In this document: positions 8,314-16,024 of the stretch, in pieces | How the letters are laid out: every line of letters starts with the position of its first letter | Position numbering within the stretch: position 1 is the first letter of the stretch | Origin: Opitutales bacterium | Lineage (GTDB): Bacteria > Verrucomicrobiota > Verrucomicrobiia > Opitutales > UBA953 | Assembly (NCBI GenBank): GCA_017546455.1 | Contig: JAFYWY010000069.1 | Coordinates: forward strand, 1-52,115 | DNA length: 52,115 nucleotides | Reading direction: 5' to 3' | The notes under the pieces: generated by a model | Database searches by the model: none | Told to the model about the DNA's origin: nothing | What the model saw: only the letters and a program-made list of their open reading frames with translations | Made by a program: the position numbers and the translations under genes

Positions 8314-9221
8314 TCCCGGCCTCCTTCCGTGTGTTCGGCGGGCATATGCTGTACGGCGGGAGCCGGTTCCGGGTTGGCGCGGCGTTCCCAATTTCTTACG
8401 CAGGCGCTACCGCCCAGGAAAATCAGAGCCGCCGAAAAAACTCCCAAGCCCCAGCGGGCACATTTCAGCGCGGAAATTTTTCCGCGGCGGCGCAACACCG
8501 TCAGGATGAAGAAAGCGACGAGCAGGGCGAGGGAGAACACCATTTTATAAAGTACGAACCACGAGGCACCGATGCAGGCTTCCGACGCGACCGCCATTCC
8601 CAGTCCGAGAATGACGAGGCCGGCGGCGCAGAGGCGACCCGCAATGCGGTCGAGGGAATTCAGGTCCGGCAGTTTGGCAAAAAACGGATGCGAAAGGCGT
8701 TTGCGCAGGGCCGAATTTTGAATCAGGTAGATGAGCCACATCGTGGAGGCCGCCGTAAAGCAGGCGTAGCCGATGGTTGCCAGGCTTGCGTGAACGCTGA
8801 TCCAGGGCTCGCCCGGCACAACCGTTCCGGGGACGGAGAGGATATCCCAGTTCTTTGCATTCATTTTGCCTAAGGCGCAGATCGCCCAAGCGACTCCCGT
8901 TCCCAAAAACAACGGAATGCGCAAACCCCAGACCGCGCGCAGAAAGACGACAAAAAAGAGCGCGCACCAGCCGAGGCTTTGGAAGACTTCAAACACATTC
9001 GAAACCGGCAGGTGTCCGAAATCGTTGCCGCGGACAAAAAGCGCCCAGCTCAGCATCGCCCATGCCGCAAGCGCCACGGCCGTTTCCATGCGCTTCAGCC
9101 AATAAAGACCGCCGGAACGCATGCGGGAATAGTACGCGACCGCCAATCCTGTCGCAAACGCCAAGCCCAAAAGCTTTATCGCCCACGCAAACAAAGTCCT
9201 GTCCGCAAAAAATTCGTTCAT
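8310..9221 (-). CDS. Cytochrome c assembly protein CcsA/HemX-like
   Basis: A 303-residue polytopic membrane protein with about eight hydrophobic segments. The WA(L/M)...FGHLPVSNVFEVF segment and the conserved histidine in WISVHASLATIGYA, near a W-rich loop, match the CcsA/ResC/HemX family of haem-handling proteins. HemX proteins are commonly encoded directly upstream of hemA and affect its level; CcsA proteins deliver haem for cytochrome c maturation. The overlap with hemA favours the HemX role, but no other ccs gene is in the window, so the two cannot be separated. The C-terminal tail is Pro/Glu-rich and cytoplasmic or periplasmic. Confidence 0.8.
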   Translation of the reverse strand: MNEFFADRTLFAWAIKLLGLAFATGLAVAYYSRMRSGGLYWLKRMETAVALAAWAMLSWALFVRGNDFGHLPVSNVFEVFQSLGWCALFFVVFLRAVWGLRIPLFLGTGVAWAICALGKMNAKNWDILSVPGTVVPGEPWISVHASLATIGYACFTAASTMWLIYLIQNSALRKRLSHPFFAKLPDLNSLDRIAGRLCAAGLVILGLGMAVASEACIGASWFVLYKMVFSLALLVAFFILTVLRRRGKISALKCARWGLGVFSAALIFLGGSACVRNWERRANPEPAPAVQHMPAEHTEGGRE

Positions 9222-9291
9222 TGTCCGCCATTATGATTGCCTTCCCGCGCCTTGGAAAGCTTTTAGAGTGAGACGGGGGCGGGTTTCGGGG

Positions 9292-9320
9292 ACAAAAAAA
9301 GCGGACGTTTCCGTCCGCTT
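9292..9320 (-). terminator. Rho-independent terminator after tRNA-Val
   Basis: On the minus strand, AAGCGGACG and CGTCCGCTT form a perfect 9-bp stem with a GAAA loop, followed immediately by a run of T. It lies 4 bases beyond the CCA end of the tRNA. Confidence 0.85.
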
Positions 9321-9324
9321 AAAA

Positions 9325-9401
9325 TGGTAGTCGCGGCTGGGCTCGAACCAGTGACCCCAGCAATGTGAATGCTGTGCTCTAACCAACTGAGCTACGCGAC
9401 C
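9325..9401 (-). tRNA. tRNA-Val (anticodon CAC)
   Basis: The minus strand folds into a complete cloverleaf. The acceptor arm is GGTCGCG with CGCGACT (one G-U pair), the D stem GCTC/GAGC, the anticodon stem CAGCA/TGCTG around loop TTCACAT, and the T loop TTCGAGC. The anticodon is CAC, reading GUG. CCA is encoded. The T stem has one A-C mismatch at its base (49-65). A promoter-like sequence and a terminator flank it, so it is a single-gene transcript. Confidence 0.95.
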
Positions 9402-9414
9402 AAAAGATTGGGCA

Positions 9415-9443
9415 ACTATGGATTTTTGTTTCGAGAAACGCAA
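9415..9443 (-). promoter_or_regulatory. Putative sigma70-type promoter for tRNA-Val
   Basis: Minus strand TTGCGT (9438-9443) and CATAGT (9415-9420) are separated by exactly 17 bp. The -10 ends 13 bases before the mature tRNA 5' end. The match to consensus is moderate (TTG kept in -35; 4 of 6 in -10). Confidence 0.4.
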
Positions 9444-9470
9444 GGCATTTTCTCGAGCTTCTGCGTTTTT

Positions 9471-9507
9471 ACGAAAAACGTCCCCGGAAGACTTGCTTCG
9501 GGGACGT
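9471..9507 (-). terminator. Rho-independent terminator after the sialidase-RecO operon
   Basis: ACGTCCCCG (9478-9486) pairs with CGGGGACGT (9499-9507). On the minus strand TTTTTCGT follows. It lies about 50 bp past the stop of the RecO-like gene. Confidence 0.7.
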
Positions 9508-9554
9508 CTTTTAAGCGAAATCGTTGCTGTGTTGTTCGGAAGCGGCTTACGTGT

Positions 9555-10178
9555 TTATTCCATGACGAAATGGTGTTCCCGCACGAGCCAGGCTTCGAGC
9601 CGGTGGATGTAGTGGGTGACATCGCGGGGATCGACGCAGAGCTGTTCCAAGGGAGTTTTCAGAACGGCGGCAATACCTTCGCGGTCTTCGAAGCAGGAAT
9701 TTTCGAACCAGTCTTCCCGCACCGGGTAGCCGTTTTCGCGGGCGAGTGTCCACAGCGCCTTCAGGTAGGTCGCTTCGGCATTGGGTTTTTCGCCGAAAGC
9801 GCGGAAGACGTTGGCGGCGAGCTTGAAAACGCTTTCATGGGAATCCGTAGGGAAGGCGTTTTTCGCGAGTACGGAGGCGAATTTGCTGGCGCAGACGAGG
9901 GCGTTGTAATTGCCCGAAATGCCGGCGTTGCGCTTGACGAGACGATAGTCCTTGGCGAAGCGCAAATGGCTGTCCGTCCCCGCTTTCGGTTTGTCCAAGA
10001 GAATCTCCGATTCATCGAAGAGGTCCGGAACGCAGGTCGTTTTATTTTTCCCGGCGATACGGACCAAACAAGGCTGCGCGCCGTATTCTCGGGTGAGAAT
10101 GACGACGCGCCAGAATTTTTCTCCTTGGACAATCCTGTCGAGGATAAATCCGGAAAACTGTTTTGCCTTTTCCGGCAT
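9555..10178 (-). CDS. recO: RecO-like DNA repair protein (OB fold plus helical region)
   Basis: A 207-residue protein. The N-terminal 70 residues are strand-rich (FSGFILDRIVQGEKFWRVVILTREYG...) like the RecO OB domain. They are followed by the helical region FAKDYRLVKRNAGISGNYNALVCASKFA...FKLAANVFRAF and ATYLKALWTLARENGY, which matches the RecO layout. RecO loads RecA on SSB-coated DNA together with RecR; recR is encoded at 18180-18776. It is shorter than the typical 230-250 residues and lacks the zinc Cys cluster seen in some RecO. Its ATG overlaps the sialidase stop (TAATG), so translation should be coupled. The family call is by pattern only. Confidence 0.6.
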   Translation of the reverse strand: MPEKAKQFSGFILDRIVQGEKFWRVVILTREYGAQPCLVRIAGKNKTTCVPDLFDESEILLDKPKAGTDSHLRFAKDYRLVKRNAGISGNYNALVCASKFASVLAKNAFPTDSHESVFKLAANVFRAFGEKPNAEATYLKALWTLARENGYPVREDWFENSCFEDREGIAAVLKTPLEQLCVDPRDVTHYIHRLEAWLVREHHFVME

Positions 10179-11782
10179 TACTTGGCTTTGCGGACTTCTT
10201 CGGAGGGAATGCTCAGGAAGAAAAGCGTTTGCGAATTCGGAACGCCTTCGTAGATAACGCCGATGCGTTCTCCCTTGGCATCCGTGAAGGCGGTGGAGGA
10301 GTAGCCGGCGCAGGCTCGTTCGTCGTAGAGCAGGCCGGAATTCCAGGTTTTGCCTTCGTTGGCGGAGTGCTTAAGCGTCATGTTGCTGCGGTTACCGGCA
10401 TTCGGATTGGAGAAATACCAGTCTTTGCCGTAAGCGAGCAGAGCGGCTTGGCAGCCTCCCGGTTGGCGCAGGGCGCCCTTGCTGCCGCGCGTGAGGTTTT
10501 CGTCGATGACCCATTCGCACTTCGAGTCCAATTTTTTCAAGATACTTCCCGTGCGTCCCCAGCCCTTGTTGGTGCGGGTGTTGAGGGCGATGGAGCCGTC
10601 CTTCTTTTCGAGGCAGGTCGATTCCGAACCGCCGAAGGGCGAGCTCTTGGTCGAGGTCCAGGTCTTTCCGCCGTCCTTCGAGTAAACGAGCACGCCGCGG
10701 CTGGCGCCTTCGCCTTCCGTCTTGGTATTGTCGGCGTTGCGGACCCAAACCTGAGACGGGAAGATGAGCGTGCCGTCCTTCGTGCAGATGCCGGCACCCG
10801 GGCCTTGGAAGAGCAGGCCCCAGTTCTTGGTATCCGGGTCGCCGAGGCGCTTGATGTCCTTGGTGATGTTGATCGGCTTGCTCCAGCTCTTGCCGTCGTT
10901 CGAGGATTTAATCAAAAGCATCTGGCCGCATTCCTTCGGGGAGACGGTGCCGGCCTTGGTACTCCAAATCGGGTGGCCGCTTTCGGGCGCCCAAAGAGCC
11001 GCAATCCAGATTTCGCCGGTTTTGTCGTTGACCAAAATGCCGGGGTCGCCGACGCCTTTTTTGACTTCCATGTTTTTGGAGCTGAGCACGGGTTCAACCG
11101 GAGACCAGGTTTTTCCGCCGTCTTCGGAGCGGCTGACGCCGACATCGATGTTCGCGGGAAGGTCGCCTGCGTGGTTGTAGCGGATGTCGAAGGTGGCGAC
11201 GAGCGTTCCCGTCTTCGGGTTGCGCACGATTGCGGGAATACGGTAATTCTTGGAATTGACGTCGCCGGCCTTGGCGATGGCGTAGCCGATACGCTGTTCC
11301 GTCTTGGCGTCCTTGATGGCCTGCTTGCGGGAGTTGACGGTGGCACCGGTTGCCGCGAGTATGATTTTGCCTTCAATGTCGGCATTTTTCTTCATTTGGA
11401 TGCTGACCCAAACGTCATTTTTCCCGTTGGCCAATTGCTTACGTCCGGTTACCGTGACTTTCGGCGCACCGGTCACTTTCGCCGAGCCGAATTTTTCGCC
11501 GACCTTTCCGACGGAATCGCCGCCGAAATAGACGTCGATGGCGGCGATGTCCGCAATCTTGGTCGTTCCGGCGAGATTGAATTCGATGCCGGTGAGGGTT
11601 TCGCCGCCGTCGGCCTGCATATTGAGGCACATGACGGGATTGTAGTCCATGCGCACCATGACGGGCCAAACATTGGTGTTTGCCGTGGTGTTGACGGCTG
11701 CGAGCGCGTCGCAGGTACCGACGAGACAGAGTGTTGCCAGTGCAATTTTGGCGAGAGAAGCGGGGATTTTATTGAGCTGCAT
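10178..11782 (-). CDS. Secreted exo-alpha-sialidase (GH33)
   Basis: A 534-residue exported enzyme with a signal peptide (cleavage near TCDALAA, about residue 29), an N-terminal beta-domain of about 140 residues, then a six-bladed propeller. Sialidase landmarks are YRIP (first Arg of the triad, about residue 178) and four Asp-boxes S-x-D/N-x-G-x-x-W (SEDGGKTW, SNDGKSW, SKDGGKTW, SANEGKTW). Later come GGCQAAL...NPNAGNRSNMTLK (further Arg) and the C-terminal AGYSS...GVIYEG region expected to hold the nucleophile Tyr. GH33 enzymes release terminal sialic acid from glycans, so the protein points to host mucin or glycoprotein use. No nan catabolic genes are in the window. An AAAAGG site lies just upstream of the ATG. 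Confidence 0.92.
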   Translation of the reverse strand: MQLNKIPASLAKIALATLCLVGTCDALAAVNTTANTNVWPVMVRMDYNPVMCLNMQADGGETLTGIEFNLAGTTKIADIAAIDVYFGGDSVGKVGEKFGSAKVTGAPKVTVTGRKQLANGKNDVWVSIQMKKNADIEGKIILAATGATVNSRKQAIKDAKTEQRIGYAIAKAGDVNSKNYRIPAIVRNPKTGTLVATFDIRYNHAGDLPANIDVGVSRSEDGGKTWSPVEPVLSSKNMEVKKGVGDPGILVNDKTGEIWIAALWAPESGHPIWSTKAGTVSPKECGQMLLIKSSNDGKSWSKPINITKDIKRLGDPDTKNWGLLFQGPGAGICTKDGTLIFPSQVWVRNADNTKTEGEGASRGVLVYSKDGGKTWTSTKSSPFGGSESTCLEKKDGSIALNTRTNKGWGRTGSILKKLDSKCEWVIDENLTRGSKGALRQPGGCQAALLAYGKDWYFSNPNAGNRSNMTLKHSANEGKTWNSGLLYDERACAGYSSTAFTDAKGERIGVIYEGVPNSQTLFFLSIPSEEVRKAK

Positions 11783-11910
11783 AATGCCTTTTAATCTGTC
11801 CTAAAACGGGCCTGGGGGAAAGCGCAAAATGGCGAAATGCCCCGGATGTGTTTGCGGGGCTGCTATCGTTCTTTCAAAGCTCCTTTTGCGGTTTGTAAGC
11901 GCTGTTCTTT

Positions 11911-12561
11911 TTAAAATGAAAATCGCAGGGTAAAGCCGGCGGAATCGGCTTGCCGGTAGGAGGAGTCCGGATCGAGCGGCTTCGAATGGCGGTAGTCGAA
12001 AATGAGTTCCGCTTTTTCGTTGATGCGGTAGGAAAAACCGAAGCCGCCGCCGACCGAGAGCGAATCGGTCGAAAAGGAGGGGTGGCCGGAAGGATTGCCG
12101 TCGCCGAACTGCATTCCGACGCCGCCGGCTCCGTAAAGGCGGATGCGGGAGTTTTCCTTGAGCTTGACCTTGGCGTCAAGCCAGCGCCGCTCGTCACTTC
12201 CTTTTTCCGCCAGGCCTTCCGGGCTGCGGGAGCGTCCGCCGGAGTGGATACCGACGATATCGCCGTCGCCTAAAGAAAAACGTTGCTCCGTATGGGTCTG
12301 CTCGGGTTCGCTGTAAAGGGCGCCGTAAGTACGGTTAAAATCTTCGTAGAAATCGCTGTTGTGCGGGAGCGGGTATTTTTCCGGAGCGGGCATAGAATTA
12401 TAGCGCCGGAAGATCTCGCTTGAGCGGATGGCGTTAATCGAAATCGCATTACGCGAGCGCGAGAGCAGGGCGATGCAGGCACCGATGAGCATGCAGGTAA
12501 AAAGCGCGGCGAGGCAATTGCGCCACGGGTACACTTTTTTACTGAGTGTTTTTTTGTCCAT
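11911..12561 (-). CDS. Small membrane-anchored protein with outer-membrane barrel-like C-terminus
   Basis: A 216-residue protein not recognised as a known family. Residues about 15-35 form one hydrophobic segment (CLAALFTCMLIGACIALL), which may be an anchor or an uncleaved signal. A polar middle follows. The last 90 residues show alternating strands (RIRLYGAGGVGMQFGDG, LSVGGGFGFSYRIN, AELIFDYRHSK) and end in FTLRFSF, with the terminal Phe typical of outer-membrane barrels. This resembles a truncated porin/OmpA-like barrel with only about four visible strands, so it may oligomerise or be a remnant. It lies downstream of the MATE gene's neighbourhood and upstream of the sialidase on the same strand. 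Confidence 0.55.
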   Translation of the reverse strand: MDKKTLSKKVYPWRNCLAALFTCMLIGACIALLSRSRNAISINAIRSSEIFRRYNSMPAPEKYPLPHNSDFYEDFNRTYGALYSEPEQTHTEQRFSLGDGDIVGIHSGGRSRSPEGLAEKGSDERRWLDAKVKLKENSRIRLYGAGGVGMQFGDGNPSGHPSFSTDSLSVGGGFGFSYRINEKAELIFDYRHSKPLDPDSSYRQADSAGFTLRFSF

Positions 12562-12605
12562 CGGGGCAAGGTCCTAAATCAAGCGTTGCGGATGCCGAAA
12601 AATTT

Positions 12606-13934
12606 CTACACGGGCACCTTGCCGGCCTTCAGGTTACGGTACATGCGCCCGCCGAGAATGAATGCCATGGTGGCTAGACCGATTGCCAGCCCGGTCCAGA
12701 TGCCGAGCCCTTCGAGACCCAACGGGAACGCGAGGAGGAGAGCGACCGGGCAGGCGATAATCCAGTAGCTGACGAAAGAGGCCAGGGTGATGATGCGAAC
12801 GTCGCTCAGCCCGCGTAGGGCTCCTGCCGCAATCGTCTGAATCCCGTCAAAAAGCATGTAAGCACAGACGACCAGAATAATCACAGAAGCAATTTGAGCC
12901 GCTTCGGGACCGAGATTGAAAAGCGCCGGAATCTGATTTCGGAAAATGACGAAAAGGACGGCGCAAGCGCTCATGAGAACGAGTGTAAAGCCCATGGCTC
13001 CCGCAAAAATCGTGCGGACGCGCGGGAAATCACGGCTGCCGTAGGCTTCTCCGACGCGGATGGAAAGCGCTTGGGCGATGCCCAGAGGGAACATGTAAAC
13101 CAGCGAGGAAATCGTCATGGCCACCTGATTGGCGGCGATGGAGGCTTCGCTGATCCACCCCATGAAAAAGGGGGCGATGATGAAAATTCCGGCTTCAAAA
13201 AGGACGTGGAGGGAACTCGGGATGCCGATGCGGAGATTTTCTCTGATTTGCCCGAGCGAAAAGCCCTTGCGGAATTCGCAGACGAGGCGCTGGTGAAGGA
13301 CGATGCCCGCAAACGAAAGGATGCGCGAGAAAAGCGTTCCTGCTGCCGCACCTTCCAGGCCCCAATTGGGAAAACCGAGAGAGCCCGTCATCAGGACCCA
13401 GTTCAGAAAGACGTTGGCGACCAGGCCAATCAGCGTCCACAGCAGGGAAATCCACTGTCCGCCGCTGGCGTCACGGAACGATTTTACGGCCTGGAATCCT
13501 GCCGCTGCGGGGATGGAGAGGGCAATCAGGCAGGCAAAGGACTTGGCGTCCGCACACACGGCTGCCGGTTGTCCGAGCAGGTGGAGGCCGTTGAAATAGA
13601 CAAAAACACAGAGCAGGGCTGATCCGATGAGGGCGACGAGGAGGTTGATCGCAATGCCGTGGCGGAGAATGCCGGGAATTTTTTCCGTCGCGCCGGCTCC
13701 GCGAGCCTGAGCCGTTAAGACCGGAATGGCGACACAGAGCCCGATGCAGTAAAGCAGCGGAACCCAATTGAGATTGTTGCCCAGCGTCGCCGCTGCCAGT
13801 GCGCGTTCGCCGAGCAGGTTGCCGATCATAATCGTGTCGATGACACCGAAAAGACCCTGGCCGAGCAGACCGATCGTAATCGGTACCGACAGGCGGAACG
13901 TGTATTTAAATTCCTGACGTAAGTCGGAGCTCAT
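12606..13934 (-). CDS. MATE family efflux transporter
   Basis: A 442-residue protein with 12 hydrophobic segments and the internal two-fold repeat of MATE exporters. The first half opens with RLSVPITIGLLGQGLFGVIDTIMIG and the second with LFEAGIFIIAPFFMGWIS. MATE proteins expel cationic drugs or metabolites using Na+ or H+ gradients. The substrate is not predictable. It starts 17 bp after the end of dnaA on the same strand, so read-through from dnaA is likely. Confidence 0.9.
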   Translation of the reverse strand: MSSDLRQEFKYTFRLSVPITIGLLGQGLFGVIDTIMIGNLLGERALAAATLGNNLNWVPLLYCIGLCVAIPVLTAQARGAGATEKIPGILRHGIAINLLVALIGSALLCVFVYFNGLHLLGQPAAVCADAKSFACLIALSIPAAAGFQAVKSFRDASGGQWISLLWTLIGLVANVFLNWVLMTGSLGFPNWGLEGAAAGTLFSRILSFAGIVLHQRLVCEFRKGFSLGQIRENLRIGIPSSLHVLFEAGIFIIAPFFMGWISEASIAANQVAMTISSLVYMFPLGIAQALSIRVGEAYGSRDFPRVRTIFAGAMGFTLVLMSACAVLFVIFRNQIPALFNLGPEAAQIASVIILVVCAYMLFDGIQTIAAGALRGLSDVRIITLASFVSYWIIACPVALLLAFPLGLEGLGIWTGLAIGLATMAFILGGRMYRNLKAGKVPV

Positions 13935-13951
13935 TGCGGAAACACCCGTAA

Positions 13952-15376
13952 TTAGGCGCCCGATTGCGAGGGATTGAGCTTACTGCGGAGCTGAGCAATC
14001 TTGGCGCGGTCGGCGTCGCTCGTCGTCATGCGGTTCGTGACGGCCTTCACCGCGTTGAGCACCGTGCCGTGGTCGCGTCCGCCGAAAGCATCGCCGATGG
14101 CAGACAGCGTGATGTCGATGACTTCGCGGCAGAGATACATGGCGACTTGGCGGGCAAAGGCGATTTCGGCGCGTCCGCGTCCTTTTTTCGTCATTTGCTC
14201 GACTTCGATGCGATAGGCTTCCGCGACGAGGCGCTGGATGTATTCCGGTGTAATCTTGGTGCTTTCTTCCTGGTGGAGGAGATTGCTCAAAATGGCTTCC
14301 GCGTCGGCCGGAGTCAGCGAGGACTTGTTGCTGATTTCGAGGTAGCGGGCCAGGGTGTTGACTGCGCCTTCGAGATTGCGGACATTGCGCGTGATGTTTT
14401 GGGCGACAAATTCGAGAAGCCCCGGGTGCTGCGTGAAGTCGAAATGCTTCATGGCCGCCTTGCGGAGGAGAATCGCGATACGCACTTCGAGATTGGGCGG
14501 GGTGATGTCCGCCGAAATCCCCTGCTGGAAGCGCGAAATCAGACGGTCTTCAATCTGAATTTCCGAGGCGGGACGGTCGCTCGTGAGGACAATCTTACAG
14601 CCATTGATGATTAATTCGTTGAAGGTGTGGAAGAATTCTTCCTGGAGCCCCTTTTTCCCTTCGAGGAACTGGATGTCGTCCACCAGCAGGAGATTCAGGT
14701 TGCGGTAGCGTCGGCGAAATTCATGGACGGCGTTCTGCGAGAGCGCGTAGGTGTAGTCGTTCGTGAACATTTCGCAGGTGACGTAGCAAATCCGTGCGCT
14801 TCCGTTCTTCGCGAATGCTGCGTTGGCAATCGCGTGCATGAGGTGGGTCTTGCCGACGCCCGAGGGGCCGTAGATGAAAAGCGGATTGGTGCCGTCCGGG
14901 TCGGAAAGATTGTTTGCCAGGGATTCCGAAATTGCGCAGGCCATCTGGTTTTCCGGGCCGCGGACGAAGTTTTCGAACGTGTTCTGACGGCGAATGGCGG
15001 GGGAAAGCTCTTCGGCGGGAGCGACCGGCTTAGCCGGAGCTGCCGGGACGGGCCGGGGGACCGGATTCGAGGAAAAGCTCAGGGGAAGCTCGGGTTCGGC
15101 GTCAGACGCCTGCTTGGACTCTTCCCGCTCAATCTTGAAGCTCACGGATCGGCCCGTGATGCCGCGGAGCACTTCTTCGACGATGTCCGTGTAATTGTCG
15201 GAGATAACAATGCCCGCAAAGAGGTCCGACGACACGAGGTGGAAGGTGTCGTCCGAGAAGTCGGCAAAGTGGATGTCGGCGAACCACTGGTCAAAAATGT
15301 TCCCGGGAAGGCGGTTTTTCAGGGCCAGTTTGGCGGTTTCCCACGCTGCGGCGTGGTTAAAGAGGGTCGAGTTCAT
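13952..15376 (-). CDS. dnaA: Chromosomal replication initiator protein DnaA
   Basis: A full-length 474-residue DnaA. Domain I (about 1-85) is followed by a Pro/Ala-rich linker. The AAA+ core has Walker A GPSGVGKTH and Walker B LLLVDDIQFL, with sensor segment LTSDRPASEI. The C-terminal domain IV has the DnaA-box binding signature FGGRDHGTVLNAVK. It binds DnaA boxes and opens the origin. Boxes lie directly upstream of its own start (15384-15429), suggesting autoregulation and a nearby oriC. dnaN, recF and gyrB are not adjacent. Confidence 0.97.
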   Translation of the reverse strand: MNSTLFNHAAAWETAKLALKNRLPGNIFDQWFADIHFADFSDDTFHLVSSDLFAGIVISDNYTDIVEEVLRGITGRSVSFKIEREESKQASDAEPELPLSFSSNPVPRPVPAAPAKPVAPAEELSPAIRRQNTFENFVRGPENQMACAISESLANNLSDPDGTNPLFIYGPSGVGKTHLMHAIANAAFAKNGSARICYVTCEMFTNDYTYALSQNAVHEFRRRYRNLNLLLVDDIQFLEGKKGLQEEFFHTFNELIINGCKIVLTSDRPASEIQIEDRLISRFQQGISADITPPNLEVRIAILLRKAAMKHFDFTQHPGLLEFVAQNITRNVRNLEGAVNTLARYLEISNKSSLTPADAEAILSNLLHQEESTKITPEYIQRLVAEAYRIEVEQMTKKGRGRAEIAFARQVAMYLCREVIDITLSAIGDAFGGRDHGTVLNAVKAVTNRMTTSDADRAKIAQLRSKLNPSQSGA

Positions 15377-15895
15377 GGTTTTTGGTGGATAAGTCCCGAT
15401 TTATTCACAGTCCCTGAGAATTATTCGCAGGCGGATACGCCGCGGAAAGAGGCGCGCACAGACGCGCAACGGCCCGCACGAGCGACGCGCACGCACGAGG
15501 CGGCGACATCTGCGGGAATGCCGAAAATGTAGATAAATAAAGGGATGGAAGGGAATCGGATCATTGAAATTAGTCGTTTTTTTCCGGGTAGCAGCGAAGA
15601 ATCGGTGTTCCCGAGGATGTAAAAAGAGTGCGGTCGAAGGGGCATTTTCGCAAGGTGTTTTTACAAACAGTTTATTCACTCCGGATTGTGAATAACTTTT
15701 TTCAATTTCGTGCTTGAAAAGGAAGGAGTAAAATTCTTGGGGCGCGGAAAGCCCATTTTTAAAGGCTTCCCGGGCTGTAAAGATTTTTTTTTGAGAAAAT
15801 ATACACCCCTATTCACCGCCTATTAACAAGTTATTATCATTATAAATATAAATTGAAGCTATTAGAAAAAATTATAGTTAGGACGTTTGTGCTTA
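15377..15895. other. Candidate oriC: DnaA-box cluster and AT-rich stretch
   Basis: The gap upstream of dnaA (640 bp to the next gene) has no ORF that looks coding. It holds DnaA-box-like 9-mers: TTATTCACA at 15401-15409 (+) and at 15687-15695 (-), both fitting the TTWTNCACA consensus. One-to-two-mismatch forms are TTATCCACC at 15384-15392 (-), TTATTCGCA at 15421-15429, TTATTCACT at 15672-15680 and CTATTCACC at 15809-15817. The pair at 15672/15687 is inverted. A strongly AT-rich stretch follows at about 15785-15890, suitable as an unwinding element. Origin function is inference; boxes could also serve dnaA autoregulation only. Confidence 0.6.
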
Positions 15896-15968
15896 ACACT
15901 TGTCTTGCGGTTGTTTTATTTTTCCGGAAGATGGCGGAAGCGTTTCTGTAGGGATTTGGGCCTTCGAC

Positions 15969-16024
15969 GGCGAATGGTGACTAGTGCCCTAGTCCGCTCA
16001 CTATTCACGGGTTTCCGTTCACTG
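15969..16024. repeat. Dispersed imperfect repeat, copy B
   Basis: It contains GGCGAATGGTGACTAGTG (15969-15986) and CTATTCACGG (16001-16010), shared with copy A. The terminal TTCACTGC covers the TGA stop of the MCE gene on the minus strand. Confidence 0.5.

Noticed and set aside
9231..9443. A 70-residue minus-strand frame over the tRNA.
   Set aside because: It covers the tRNA-Val gene and its terminator; not protein coding.
10163..11794. A 543-residue open frame on the plus strand opposite the sialidase.
   Set aside because: Antisense shadow; the sialidase has complete family motifs on the other strand.
12894..13622. A 242-residue plus-strand frame opposite the MATE gene.
   Set aside because: Polar, motif-free shadow of a membrane protein gene.
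15401..15679. A 92-residue minus-strand frame (and a 74-residue one) in the candidate origin region.
   Set aside because: Arg/Pro/His-rich, no start site, overlaps DnaA boxes; more likely non-coding origin sequence.
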